From the NCBI GenBank assembly GCA_038501785.1, contig JBAMJR010000151.1, forward strand, positions 4,946,501 through 5,010,500: DNA of 64,000 nt. Direction: 5' to 3'. The translations under genes and the position numbers were made by a program. The notes under the pieces were generated by a model. The model did not search any database, had not been told where the DNA came from, and saw only the letters and a list, made by a program, of their open reading frames with translations. Origin of the DNA: Myoxocephalus aenaeus (lineage: Eukaryota; Chordata; Actinopteri; Perciformes; Cottidae). Below, one piece after another: positions 1 to 13,300 of the stretch (positions within the stretch are counted from its first letter, which is position 1; each line of letters opens with the position of its first letter).

Positions 1-166
1 TAACTCAACAGCAAGTTAAATCTACTCAAAAGTACTTCTCTTTAAGACTTAACTCATGTTAAACTCACAGCTGGCAGTTTTGGAAAACAATGAGCTCTCA
101 GGCCATGCACGACCCGCTTCCTCTGATGCAACGTCTCTCTCCCTTTCACACACACATAACAAAGCA
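1..166. other. Unclassified sequence at left edge, possibly repeat-derived
   Basis: The first 80 bases have the 'aagttaa/actcaa' composition seen in short dispersed teleost repeats, and similar stretches occur near 13.3 kb and 24.6 kb. The element, if real, starts outside the window. No coding potential is visible. Confidence 0.25.
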
Positions 167-249
167 CAGGATCTCAGCAGGTAACCGGAGAGAAAAAACG
201 TACTAATGTTTTTTCCGTTTTTTCTCTCCGGTTACCTGCTGAGATCCTG
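167..249. repeat. Perfect 33-bp inverted repeat (hairpin)
   Basis: The arms at 167-199 and 217-249 are exact reverse complements over 33 bp and are separated by a 17-nt T-rich loop. The arms are not AT-dinucleotide sequence, so low complexity does not explain the match. It could be a small fold-back element, a template-switch product or a hairpin RNA. Nothing in the flanks resembles a target-site duplication. Confidence 0.85.
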
Positions 250-3200
250 TTGTCTCTTGGGATTTGAGACGTAAATTGTCTAAATGCATAATATTAAGCA
301 GATATTAATGCCCCAATCCACAGTGCTAATGAGAGCGTGAATAACATGGACAGTGAGAAAGAGCAGTGGACACTAGAGCATGGGGCTGTGGAAAGTCTGC
401 TGAATGTCAATCTGTATGTGAATGAATGGTGCTGGTTAAGCCAGAAGTAGATTAAAGACTTTTAAAGAAACCTGGATTTACTAGATACATATTTAGTGAG
501 TTTTACTAGCTCCTGAATCTGTAGTCAAGCAGCCACTCCGGACTTTATCTCACAAAACTGATCCAGAACTGTATCTTTTTGATAACAGGCAAACGTGGAA
601 CCATCGCCAAACCCCTTGGTTATCAAGCATTTTGCAACGAGCATGCCAGAGCAGGGAATCTCTTTCTGTACATGTTTTTGTTTCAGTTTCGCTTAAGTTA
701 AAAAAGTTGGTAAAGCGGTAAAAGTGAGTTACCCTGCCATCAAAAGGCCTGTAACTGGCTGTGAGGTGAACAAAAGTAATAACCTTAAGTCCCAGGTGTA
801 CTGTATTGTGAATATTCACCAGGGATCCACAGACACCTCACCTGTGGCTTAAAGTTGCAGATATGTTGATGAATGGATTGTTATGATATGAGTGGTTGGT
901 ATTTGCTAAAGTAAGCATACATCATATTTGTTTTACAGGGGAAATAGATGATTTGATTTAGATTTTTTTTGTGTGCATGTGTTGTGAAATAGGTGCACAA
1001 TATGAACAGGGGTGATATTTAAAAGGGTTAAAAAGGCATTTTTCATTTCGTCTTGAGTTTAAGTGACGACTTTTTGATAGAGTAAAATATATCACAATTT
1101 GATTAATCTGTGCCTACAGCAGAGATTGTCAGAGAAGATATAGGATAAGGTTTAGAGAAATGAGGGAAAGAGATTGTTTTTCAGCCAGAAAATAAAATAT
1201 AAATCAACGCCACTTGCACAATGACAGCATTATAAAACACTCAAGAAACCCTTATCAGTGTTCTGCTCAAAATTTATCTTGTAGTCTTGACTTATTTTAA
1301 AGGCATATTTTCTTGAAAATTCTCGAGGCAACTGGCATTGGGGAAGGTGACATTACCTCATTCTACTGACAGTGTACTTACTTAATTATAAATCATATTT
1401 CAAGGCAGAATATACAATTACATAACTTAAGATGTTTTTGCGGAGCTCACCAACACTGTCACAGCCTCCAACGATTACATCTTGCAAAACAAGACATGTG
1501 GCCAAACACACATACACACAAGTCAATACACACTTTTTTACATGAATGCATTGCAGAATTACCTTGCCTTTCAGTGGGTGCTCTAATTGTCACTGTGGAT
1601 GTGTTAGTTTCCTCTAATGTGTATGTTGGTACGATGGCTTAGGGCTTCGCTGAATGTTTCACTCTCCTGTCTTCCAGTGTTATGAGATTACTGCAAAAAG
1701 AAATAGAGCAAAATGTGGATATTTTGTGGTACTATATTCACTGACCCCTCTTTTATTTATTTGTACATATCTCGACTACCCATTGGCCTTGGCTCATTGA
1801 ATTTTGCTTACCAATCCAAAACTGGATCATGCAGTGAATGTGAAAGCCTGAATGTTCTCTCTGTTACTTTGTTGTCGGTCTTCTAAACTAACAGATGAAT
1901 CTCTGACGGGCACTGCTGCCTTTTCCTGCTCACAGTCCTCTGTGTATAACAGCTTGCTCACTGATGATGCTGATGTTTTTTTTCTGTGGATAGAGTTTGA
2001 GCTATACATAAAATCTTGCTGATACACAGGTTAAAACTAATTGTCTAAAAATCTCAAGAAGGGAGCATCTATTACAGCGCCCTGTGCATTTTATATATGC
2101 TTTGCATTAATCACAGACCTCTCTGGCTGAAGGTCCTCTCAGTTTAAAGATGGTTTATTGTATTGCTGAGACGCTAAATGCATGGGTGTGCATTTCTGTC
2201 TGTATTTCTTTGGTTTAGCATTTTTTTTATGTAGCTATATGTTGCTGTATCACTGCATTTGCAAGTGCATGCATGTATGCATATATTAACTATTGCATTC
2301 ATTTCTTCCTGAGAGGACAAATAGGGAGAAAGGAGTGAAGTGCTACTGATTTTGATTATATGTGGCAGCATATGATGACTTGTAAGTGCATGAAGGCCAC
2401 AGCTGTGAGGAATATCAATAGCAGGGGGACAACAGTTTGATTGGTTGTCTGTGTGTTTGTAATTGTTGGCGTGTGTGTCCTCTTGTGGGGCGTTACATTC
2501 ATATCTGTCTTTGCCTGTGCGCGTGTGGTTGTGTAAGTCTCTGCAGGTACGCAAACCTATTCCAATGCATGGATTCAGATACCTCTGCATCTGCTGGTGG
2601 GTTTGTCTGCACCTGTGTGAGGGTGCGTCAATATGTGCTCCCTCCTTTCTACACCCCTTGAGGGTCAGGGTCCCCATGGAGACAACAGGGGTCCTAACAA
2701 GGGACAGTCACTCAGTGCCAGAGTCTGTCACTCAGCACTCCCTCCTTCTCCTCACTGCTCATACACTGCCCTCTGCTCAGCTGTCTCACTGACCGGCAAA
2801 TGATGAGAAGTGACAGCCAAGGACATCCCTGTGCTCAGCCATAGCCTTGGAATTGAGTCACCATGCAAAGTAGCAGCATAGCCACACAAACACACGTCCG
2901 GGGCCAGATGCATAAAGGTCTGTGTAAATTCATTACTAATTGTTTTCGTCTGAGCCTCATCTCCAGGTAGCCAAACATGGATTCAGAAAGTTATATTGAT
3001 AGTCCACCACTCACCAGACCTGTCAATGAGAAAAACAGCAAATAAAATACAGTTTTACAGACTGTATCACACGGACGTGGTTCTCTGATCGTGCCAGAGC
3101 AGTTGTCATTACACACGGCTGTGGCTATTTGTAAGCCATACCGTTAATTTATTACATGTTTCTGCCAACCATCACTGTGATAAAATGTCAATCATCATAA

Positions 3201-3458
3201 TTATTAAACATTCGAAGGATGATCAGTGATGCATTCATACTGTCAGCACTCATGTTGAAACAGACTTCAACAAGGACTTTGCAATTCAAGATAAAAATGA
3301 AACAACCATTAACAGGGAGAGCATAGCTCAAATGTAAATCAAAAGAATGATGAAATTAAGTTTATAAATGCGCCTTTGACATTTTACGAAATGCTGTGTG
3401 TCATACAAAAAAGAAATATTACACAATCGGCAAAATTGGCCCTGAAATTATATTCAAT

Positions 3459-3504
3459 GTCATCCTTATAATAACATCCCTGCGGATGTTATGATAAGGA
3501 TGAC
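3459..3504. repeat. Near-perfect 21-bp inverted repeat
   Basis: Arms 3459-3479 and 3484-3504 pair at 20 of 21 positions around a 4-nt loop. The sequence is not simple repeat. No flanking element was identified. Confidence 0.7.
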
Positions 3505-3942
3505 ATCTGTAAGTATACGTGAGGGTCGCACATTCTTCCTTTTATATACACCCGTATTTGTGGGGAAAAGGCGCATGCATAGTTTCTGTGTATACTCATT
3601 TTCTATACCTTTGGCCCTCTGGAACAAAGTTGATCAAATGTCCTATTATCCATCTTAAATTACCGAGATGATTGACATCAGGCTAACTCTGTTTCTCAAA
3701 GGTTGACCCGCCCTCAAACGGTCTTGTTAATTCTAACCAGACGTCAGTCATCTGGATAATTGCGCGTGCACGCTCTTCAAAAGGGAGCATAGTTGAGCAC
3801 AGATTACATGATCTTCAAATGCTACAATGGCAAATAAACTCAGAGGAGCAGCCTCTTTTGTCTCCGCTGAGAAACAGGAGATGATCATGAACGCATATGA
3901 GGAAGTCAAGTCCATAATCATGGCAAAGTCTCCATTCACAGA

Positions 3943-3972
3943 AAACGTGTTGCGAATATTCGCAACACGTTT
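3943..3972. repeat. 30-bp perfect palindrome
   Basis: The palindrome is centred on GAATATTC with no spacer, and the 30 bp read identically on both strands. Partial symmetry continues outward (ttcaca/tgtgaa) with a one-base offset. Such a loop-free palindrome is unusual in otherwise ordinary sequence. Confidence 0.85.
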
Positions 3973-5588
3973 GCTGTGAACGCCATAGGCTCGTATATGG
4001 TTCTTTTTTTACTTCTCTACTTTTGTTCCCCGTGTTCAAGTAGTCGTATGAACCCCATTTAGTTATATTACTTTTTTTCAGAATTTGTTTGTGAATTTTT
4101 TTAATATTTTCAATAAAATTACTTTTATACCATATTTTGATCATAACTATGAACATCCAGCATGATCTAAGCAAGATTTCTCAAACATGTCTTTTGGAGT
4201 GGTTTGGAGCGGTCACCGACTTGTACAAACTGTATGGTTCAGACCCTTACCAACATCCCACATACTAATAAGACACCCTTTTGGAAAGATTATGACCTAA
4301 ATAATCACCAAAAAATGAAGCTTTTGGCACCTATTTTTAGTAAAAAAAAACTGTGTCGTTCGGTTCAAAAATGGAAAAATCACTGTTTCTATGTGAAAGC
4401 CTTCTCTCACCAGAGCTGGTTCATCTTTAAATTTGCATAAGCCTTCCCTCTTGCGCTGTGACGTGGTTTTACAAAGGTGGGGGCTACAGGAAGAGCACAG
4501 CACACAGACATGTGCAGACAGAGCGATTAACACCGCCCCCACTGCGAGACATACAAAAAATGTATCGGCTAATTTTAAGTGCATCATCACCCAAATCAAT
4601 CAGATTCTATTTATTTCAATGTGCACGCTGGCAGTAGTATATAAATTAATATATACTCGTGAGGATATATGTACTGTATGTGCGTATGTATCATGTCCTA
4701 TATATGTGTATATACATGTGTAGATTACCATATAACTAGGAGTTTGAATATGTGTATGGGCGGATCAGTATTCATAATTAGAAATTCAATCAATTGAAGC
4801 AGTGATAAGTATTCTTATCATGAGTCCACCTTAATAATTTTCTCCAATAATGATATGTATGGTGTACTAATAACATTGTCATACAATTATGAGTGCTTTC
4901 AACACATCCATAAGTTTCTTAAGCGCCAAATAAACGTTACGAACAGCACGGCATGCAGCGGCTTTCTCGATGTTCTCCACATCACCGACACTGTACAAAC
5001 ATGTACCGCTCGCAAAAAAACGCAAGGCAATGCATACAGTATGCGAGACGGTCGATGCTCGGCTGCGCCGTGTGGTGTTCACAATGTACGGCTCGAGAAG
5101 GTCTTGTAAATAAATGATTCCTTGTCGGTAGAATCGATAGCGCACTGTACAAACATGGAAGTCATGATGATGTGAGAACGGATCTTGGCGATCTCAAACT
5201 CTCTCCCTATAAAACTAATATAACTAATATCGCTCCTTCATCAATGAGGTAGGGAGCTGCCCTTTTTTGTCCGGTGGGAGTGGTCAACTTATCCAGTGAA
5301 TTTCAGTAAGCCTGCCCTGGAGCAGGTTAAGGGATTTTGATGTGTTGCTATAGTGATTTATCCAAACTTGCTTCGTGGAACCGAAAAGCCTGACATGCGT
5401 CATCTTATCCTGAAAATTATCCAGCTAATTCAGTAAATCAGGTACAAGGAATAGGGCCCAGGAGGTGCAGTACTGTCTCCCGCCCACTTCAAGCTCCAAG
5501 AAAATAGGTCTCTCTGTTGAACTAAAATAAACGTAGGCCTGGTATAACAACAGCAAAGATTTTGTAACACCCTGTGTATTCTGTGTGT

Positions 5589-6641
5589 GGGTGCATCCCA
5601 AGTCTCTAAATTGCATCCCCATTTCCCTCACTTGCGTCCTTTCCTTGCGTCTTGGTCCCTCCCACCAGGGATGCATGGAGAGACGCAAGGAAACCATGTG
5701 AGGAGAGAAGACGCGAGGAAGTATGTTTTCCTTTCCTCTGAAGCATCACGTGAAGCGACCTCGGTTTCTGATGACTGCGGCCGACTGACAGCTGATCACA
5801 TCTGGATCAGCTGTCAGTCGCTGACATAGTTTGTGTCCATACACATGATCATCGGAACAGAATGGTTTTCTGCTCCGGACAGTTTTAGCGAACATTCTAA
5901 TAAAAATGCAGTTGATTTAATAGTGGAAACTACTACTACTACTAATAAAGACAGTTATCATCACTGTCATAGATGTGTTCTCTGTAGTCTGTTACCTGTT
6001 AAACAAACTGCATTGTGTATTTATACACAGTGTGTAGTATTTATAGTGTGTCCTGTGTCCTGCTTATACACGCAGGATCGATTTCTACCGGCGGAATGTG
6101 TCTTATTTTTTTTATTATTTACGTCTGTATGTTTTGAAATTCTGATTGTCACATTATAAAATAGCCCACAATATGATTATGGTTTCTCTTCAACACTGGA
6201 ATATTTTTTTAGGCTCAATGTTTCAGGATAAACTTAAATTAAATAACTCATCAAACCGACAGTCAGGAACGATCAGCCTCACGTGACTGAATGGAAAGGG
6301 TGATACATGCTGTAAAAAGTGTTTTAACTAGATGTTAAATCAGAAAACAGATCTAATATATAGCTTGAGTTTAATCTGTAATCGTCTCTGGTATGAAACT
6401 CCAGCGATCAGTCCACTCAGCTGCAGCGTCCAATCAAATAACAGATGAGCAGTGAGGGGGCGTGTCTAGCGTTAAAAGACTTCCTGGAAGCTCGCTCTCG
6501 GGCCTCTTCGATCATGGCTCCTTCAATTTCCCTCCGAGCAGAATAAGAGCTTTGGGACGGCAGTTAAGATGGCAACGCAGAACCACTTCCGGTTAAATCG
6601 AGGAGCGAGGAAACGACAATTTAGAGACTTGGGATGCACCC
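5589..6641. mobile_element. 1.05-kb DNA element with 25-bp terminal inverted repeats
   Basis: The 25 bp at 5589-5613 (starting GGGTGCATCCCAAG) are exactly repeated in inverse at 6617-6641. A 3-bp TGT abuts both ends (5586-5588 and 6642-6644) and may be a target-site duplication, but it is short enough to be chance. There is no transposase, so this is a non-autonomous, MITE-like element. It holds an internal 16-bp hairpin at 5782-5820. A diverged copy of its left end lies at 6992-7065. The superfamily is not determined. Confidence 0.7.
5782..5820. repeat. Perfect 16-bp inverted repeat inside the 5.6-kb element
   Basis: Arms 5782-5797 and 5805-5820 (core GACTGACAGCTGATC) are exact reverse complements with a 7-nt loop. 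The hairpin lies inside the inverted-repeat DNA element. Confidence 0.75.
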
Positions 6642-6991
6642 TGTGGCTATGTGGGGGCGGGGCGGGGTTGCGCTCGGCTGCAGAGGGAATTGAGCGAGGG
6701 TGTGGTTCAAGGGAACAGGTGCCGTGATGGGGTAATGAGCCGCAGCTGGGGGCAATTGTGTGCGTGTGTCTCCCCGTTAAACAGGAGTAGCGTCTGAGGA
6801 ACGGGAGAGCGGTGAGCTGAGGCGACGTAGTGCTGGAGTGAGAGACGGCTGAGCAGGAACAAGCGGGAGGTGTGCTCAGGGGCGAGGCCGAGAGCACACA
6901 GAGACAATAAAGCTTGTTACATACCCAAACCCAGAGTGTTGTTGCCTTGTGTGCCGCCCTAAAACCCACGGGGTAACGCAGAGCCGTAGCA
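6642..6991. other. GC-richer LTR-like sequence, boundaries unresolved
   Basis: The segment is clearly richer in G+C than its neighbours and ends with an AATAAA-containing stretch (about 6906) shortly before a TG-rich tail, an arrangement seen in LTRs of fish Gypsy-type elements. A TG...CA pair exists (for example 6642 to 6980), but I found no matching target-site duplication. A solo LTR is therefore only a possibility, and a CpG-rich part of a DNA element is the alternative. Confidence 0.35.
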
Positions 6992-7065
6992 GGGTACTTC
7001 CCAAGTCTCTAAATTGCATCCCCGTTTCCCTCACTTGCGTCCTTTCCTTGAGTCTTAGTCATTAT
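6992..7065 (+). repeat. Partial second copy of the left end of the 5.6-kb element
   Basis: The sequence ccaagtctctaaattgcatc followed by a run matching about 50 further bases repeats the start of the element at 5589, with several substitutions. The rest of that element is absent, so this is a truncated copy. Confidence 0.75.
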
Positions 7066-10000
7066 CATTCCCATCATGGAATGATAATTGTACTAAACCT
7101 AATATTGCAATGTGAAGTGCAAGCCTTTGTATTCATTGAAATAAACAGGAGTGTTATGCATTCATCTTGATGGTGCATTATTGATCAAATGCATCCCTCC
7201 CATTACTTTGAGTAAAAACATGAGGTGAGTTGAATATATCAAGTCTCCCAGGTGCAAAAGTCAAACTATGGGTTTTATGGGTCCTTCCTCAGGTAATGTT
7301 GGATATGTTAAACAATCATCAGTGATAAGAACCTCTCCTACATTTAAGCCTGATGCATTGCTGAAATGGCAAAGCATGCATTATTACAAAAAAAAAAATT
7401 GACATCTGAGGAAAGTGCAAACCTCACATTGGTACAATTTCGTGTTGGTAATGCCTAATACAAGGTGACATAACAGACAATATGGTGAGGAAAATGCAGT
7501 AAAATTACAAATTAATAATGGATGCAGACTTTTGTTTCTGGTGGTGAAATGGGACTGTAATTTCACTTCCTCATTATAGTGGGATTGTGCGTTTCTAAAA
7601 GCCAGTGCACATTTTATAAGCCAGGGGAATTGTTGATACAGATTTTAATGGCAGAATCTGCAATACCTTTGCATACACTTTAGAGGACAATTTAAGTGGA
7701 CGCTTTATGAGACACTTAATTTGAGCAGCGTGGGCAGTTCAGAAGATTCAATAAAAAGAACAGACCTTTTACGGGAGAGGAATGGTGCATTAATTCAATG
7801 GCTCCATTTCGCACAGACAGGTAAAGTCAGAGTGGTAAAAAATAAATGCTAACCTTTGTTGTGAACAAAGACAACAGCCTTGAGAAGGGTTCCCCTCTAC
7901 GGGTGGCTATACTGGGATCCTGCTGAGACGCTGACACATCTCGACATGAAAGAAGTGAGTCTGGGATGACTTCACAAACTTTGGTGAGCTCCAGCAGTGG
8001 CGAGCTCCCTGGGGCACAAAACAGATCGCGCTCACACAAGCTGGATTGCGTGAGGCCAGCGAGACGCTTGGCCTTGGTACACAGGAGCTGAGGCCTTCAG
8101 GGCTGAAACACCAAGCAGCAGACAATGATGTCCTCTATCAGTCTCTCTTCTAAAAGCCGATTAGAGTACTGGGGGCCGAGGAGAAGTGACTATATCATCC
8201 CGATACATCTGGAGACTGCTTTTTCTCAGCCAAACCTCCAGACACGAACTGGCAGAGCTCTGAGGGATGTGGCTGATATCACACGGAGAGCAGTGCAATT
8301 TATGAAACGTTGCATCACTGTATGTTTGACTTTGGAAATGAGGGGGGGGGATACATAGTTTTACCAGTGTTTGACTGTGCAACTAACAAATATTTAAACC
8401 AGCATTTAAGTCAAATTCAAGAACTTTATATTTAATTTGTATCCAAGTCCGGTCATTATCTTACATGTAGTGATGATAACCGATTTGCCTACAAAAGTTA
8501 CTTTTTTTAATTATTTTAATCCTTGCATTCAATAGTGGAATTGTCAAAGTAAAAATTTCTCCCAGAGATTCTCCAAATTTTCTCTGCTGTTCTTGAGGCA
8601 TTTTGCTCACCAATAAACATCATTTTGTTCATTTAAGTTATAAAAGAAGGAAAATAAAGCTTGTCCGTTCAGTTTGGTTGCTAAAAGAACATTACGTTCA
8701 CACAATTTATAAAAAAAATAATAATAATCATTTTTATTCATAACTGTAAATTGATTTTATTTCGCCAGAGGAAGCTAGATAAAAGTGAGTAGTGCATCAC
8801 AGCTAATACGCAATGATAGCTTCCTCTGTTTTGGACTCTCCGGCTCTCCATCTATTTTTCTATCTATTGTTAGACTGTTTGCGCGATGTCTGATGTATCA
8901 GGAAATTGTGTGTAAAACTGAAAGGACTGCAGCAGTCCCCTGGTCTTTTGTTCCTTGTCATGTTGTTTTGAGAGCTCAGAGGGAAACACAAAACCAGTCT
9001 GCTTTGTTAACACTCGCTTCAGGGTTCCAATAGTCTGTTCTCAAATGGAGACAAAAATGAAAATCCACACTCACTCTCTCTGCCTGGCTTGTTCTAACCT
9101 TTCTCCCTATATCCTCCTCACATACACGCAAAAGTGCTGCACTTGGTAGGCTCACCAACTCATCATCATTCAAGCCCTTGTCTGCGCTTGTGCACTTAAG
9201 TTAATTTTAAGCGTTTTCATTTTCTCACTTGAATTCTTTCTCGTGTACACCTCATACCTGGCATGTAATTGCAAGGAGGGAATATTGGCTCCAACTTGAC
9301 ATATATAATCCACAAGGCCCCAAGGCTACATTTCCTGTCCAGTAACACCACATTAATTTAAAGCACCGGCAGGGAGGATACAAGTGTTCAATGCAGGAAG
9401 CCATGCAATTGTTCCAGGAAATGACCATTCGGTACAGAGAGAACTGTCAACCTAATCAGACCTGGAGAAAAAAAAAAAAAGTTCACTGTTGACAGACTGA
9501 CAGCCAATGTCTAGGAAATGTTCTGCTGGCAAAACATCCATGCTTCACCGAGACACATTCTCCAACCTGCATAATATTCATATAAAAGAGTAGTTTGGTA
9601 TGGCCATTTACTTGTGTTTTTTTTTTATATATCGGAATAGAATTACCATAAGCTTTTCTTGGGTTTGTAGTACTGTACACAGACTCCAAAAGACACTTTG
9701 TCAGCCAATCAGAATGAGCCAAAATATTTTGCCAGATGTCAGAATTTTTCTTCAGTGCCCGCAGACAAGACATCAAGACGACAAAACCATAGTCGACAAA
9801 GAACCCTGTCTCTGCCTGTAGCTCAACTCAGTGACTCAGTGTGCTCCTTGCCTTACTTGTTCAGTAGCAGCAGGGTTCTTCAACATCGTATCTTGAAGCT
9901 CCATGATCAGTGTGTTGCTTTTAAAGGGAACACAGTCGAGCCTACAGCCCAATGGAGGACTTCACCTGTGTTGATGCAGCTGCTGTTTCGAGGTGTAATT

Positions 10001-10223
10001 TCCAATCTACTTATATAATTAGACTACCTTACTACAGAGTTAAGCTAACAGTTGTGGTAAGCTCTGGTTAGAAGAGTTGCACTTGTAACCCAGCATTTAT
10101 GCCCCAGTGTACTGACACCATACATTTCTTCACAAAAAAAGCCAGGATGGCTCCTTGGATGGCAGCGTTGGTGTTGCACTCTGTAGTACTTTGGGTGTAC
10201 AATGACAGCAAAACATCTGGAAA
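7066..10223. other. Non-coding stretch, no gene recognised
   Basis: AT-rich sequence without convincing reading frames, RNA genes or element termini on either strand. Short homopolymers occur near 7385, 9470 and 9615. Confidence 0.55.
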
Positions 10224-10305
10224 CAGGTGTATGAATGGGTGAGTGTGAAAGCGCTTTTAGTGGTCGGAAGACTAGAAAAGCACTATACAAGTACAGTCCA
10301 TTTAC
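10224..10305 (+). repeat. 3' tail fragment of the 14.3-kb SINE-like family
   Basis: The string from gtgtatgaatgggtgag through gcgctttt, tggtcggaagactagaaaag and acaagtacagtccatttac matches the tails of the repeats at 14303-14602 and 60419-60699. The tRNA-like head is missing, so it is a 5'-truncated copy. Confidence 0.75.
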
Positions 10306-13300
10306 TTATCTGCAAATTAACATGCAGCAGAGTTAGACAAGCTGAATCTAACTTGAAGGGCAGTGGCGGTAAAACTCATTGGAAGCTCCTTTAGGACGTC
10401 TTCAAATTGTAATACAACTGATCTTAGATTATCGATACTAAGAAAGTTTCACTTTTTCAGGAAGACTGATGAAAGAAACCCTCAATAACAAAAACATGTC
10501 AACAAGGCTAAACGTGTGTGCCTTTGAGTAGCTGAAGTTGAATGTTGTGCGTATGCCGACAGTATATGTTGTCTTTTTGATCCAGCTTCCAGCACTATTG
10601 CTTTGTTCTGCTGCCACCTTACCACCCATTTAGCTTCACTTACTGTAAATCAACTTCCCTTCAATGTTGAGGGAGTTTTACAGCAGTAGAAAACAATAAG
10701 TGGAAGGAGTAGAGTGCATGGCCCGCTAATGGGACCATTTCATTCCATTTAAAAGGGCAATATTCAGCCCAGCTGTTTAAATAAGCATTGCTAATGTACC
10801 TCAGGGTCTTGAAGATGGGCATTATATACCAAACAGGGCTCCATCTGGCAGAGGCGTACTGATTTTTATTTATATTCCCTACTGTTTCTACTCAGGTTTG
10901 TTTTAGAGGGAGCAGGGCAACCATACCAATAAAACTCTGCGATATACTTTGAAGATCACCAGGGTTCTCTCTTTCTGAACAAAGCAATGCCTTAGCTGAG
11001 CCGCTATGTACACTGCTTCCCCAACTTTCCCTCGACAAACAAAACAAGACTGACTACACACTCATTCAAGCATATTTGTGTACACTAAAACCATGCAAAT
11101 CAGTAACTGGAAACAACAAGCAATTACTCTAAAGACTGAAATTTCTCTTTCATAGGAGATTTTGGTTACCGGCTGGGGAAACATGTTTGCGATTGCAACC
11201 CCCTAAGCAAGGTATTTAAATGAGGCAGCCACATCTGTGTTTGCTCGGCTACAGGGGGTAGATCTTGCTACACGCCAAGGAGCCAGAGGCTGGGATGATG
11301 AGCTTGTGAGGTCTGTGTTCAGCTTGGTCAGTTCTTCTCTGACTTCAATCAGATTCTCTGTTAGAGGAATTTAATTTGCATCACACGCCTCACCGGTCAA
11401 CTCTCCCATTTTATCAAAGCATTCTCAGAGGCATCATCCCTCCTGACTTCTCCCAGCTTGGTCTGAAATGCACCTCGGCATTTAAGCTTTAAGATGGACT
11501 CCATTGGTGAAAATGATGCCTCGGCTATTTTGTTTCAAAAGTAAAATATCACTTTCAATTTTGTATGATTCCGTGCACTGTATATTGTGGCTAAGCTCAG
11601 TTACACAGGAAGGCAGACACAGTGTCAGCCTTACTTAACCCACCGAAAGCTGATTTTGACCCAGTCTGTCAACCCAGTCAGAGGTATTTCTCCTCCCTCT
11701 CCGTCAGTCTGCCTATCACAGAAAAGAGGCTGTGTCAGGGAGATGCACCAGCGTCAACTAACCTAATTGGACATGAAATGTTATTAGCCCCCTAGCTACC
11801 GAGGTTCAAGTTTATTGGGGCCCGTCATTACAGATTCTCATCTCCTGATTGGGGATAGGTGAGCATGGATTATCATCACTGCTTGAGACAATGCTAAATC
11901 CCTCTTCCTGACAGCTGAAATCTGTGCACCTTGGTCCCATCCTGTGTTCCATTATGGTGATATGAGGAAGGGCGAGGTTTCAACAACCCCTAATCCCCAG
12001 TCTCCTTCATGCCTTCATGAAGCGCTCATCAAGCAAGGTACCAAGAGGGAAGCAGTCCGGGTGGTTCTCCTACAGTCATTAGTTTTGAAGAACCACTGCA
12101 GATGGTTTAAAAGCCAGGTCCGGTCAGCTGTAGAAAACGTGTAACCCAGCTGTCTCTTGGTCTTCCTCATTGCTTGAGCACTGCATTACGTGATCAGCAC
12201 CGCAAAGCTGGTGAAGCATATGGGCAATGACATTTTGTTGGTTAAGTCCATTATTCTTGTGCTCAGTTTTCTTTGGTGAACTACCCAGACTCGAAAGGAA
12301 TCCACTTCAGTCTGTTGGTGGAGTGGTGCAGCTATGGTGGTTAATGCAAATCAAGTGGTGTAGTTTTTTTGGGCAGACGGTTCTTTTCCCATTTAGTAGA
12401 CACTTACAGTAAAGGCCTATCAAAATGCAGCATTCCGTATTATTAAGGCAGAGTCTGGGTCGGATAATTGTGCAATTGATTACCAATAATGCTATCCACA
12501 ACTCCTTGTATATTGAGTAGGGTCATTCCATTTAAGCTCATACAATACTTGCTATATTTCTATCTACAGTGTCCACTTTAAGAAACAACGTTTCCACATA
12601 TTGTAAAGTGTGTGGCTACTGTGAGTCTTTAGAGTACAGCATGTGTCTTATAAGCTCGTCACAGTCAGGATATTTTGTTTTCAAGCAACTTTCCAACATT
12701 TGCTGTCGGGTAAAACGGATCATTATAAAAACTCAGTTTCCCTGCATAATGTAATCATAAAAGTGGCTAGAGGTTGTTGTTTTTTTTACAGTATTTTTAT
12801 AATTGTGCATGGTTAGAGGCATCGTTCAATCAGGAACACTATTTTTATTCATTATAATTATTTTCCCTTTAGTGCCTCCAATTCAATGACCTGATGGTAT
12901 TGACACTTGTTAGTTCAACCAGTCAGATTTTGCCTGTGAGCCAATCATCCTATTGCTGTCAGTCTTTAAAACTGGCCCTTTCTCTGCTGCCGTCAGCTGC
13001 TATTTGAATGTCTGATCAGTATGACCCACATAGAAAACTAAAATATAGACAACACTGAGTAATGATATAAATAGTACTTATGATTTGATTGTTGAACAAC
13101 ATCAACAGAATTTGTTATTCATTTTTCATAACACTTTGTAAATTTGAACAGACGTGAACAAATACTAGATAGTTTTATGACCAAAGGTATAGTAGGATCT
13201 GCACAGCTGTTTTTATTTGATGATTTGATGACTGTTTGGACCATCTACATCTTTTAAGATTTAAGACATTTCAAGCCAGTTCAACTTGCAAATGAAAGTT

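Larger units (their letters stand above)
250..5588. other. Non-coding stretch, no gene recognised
   Basis: Only short, compositionally random open frames are present on both strands. There is a GT-rich segment around 2440-2540 and AT-alternating sequence around 4630-4730. Apart from the hairpins at 3459-3504 and 3943-3972 (listed separately) I see no repeat boundary, RNA gene or conserved protein. It could contain conserved regulatory DNA, which cannot be judged without comparison. Confidence 0.6.

Noticed and set aside
2174..2677. 167-codon minus-strand frame rich in His, Cys and Thr
   Set aside because: It overlaps GT-rich low-complexity DNA, and its composition is typical of chance frames. 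No motif was recognised.
6523..6969. 148-codon minus-strand frame
   Set aside because: It crosses the boundary between the inverted-repeat element and the LTR-like segment. GC-rich DNA with few stops explains its length.
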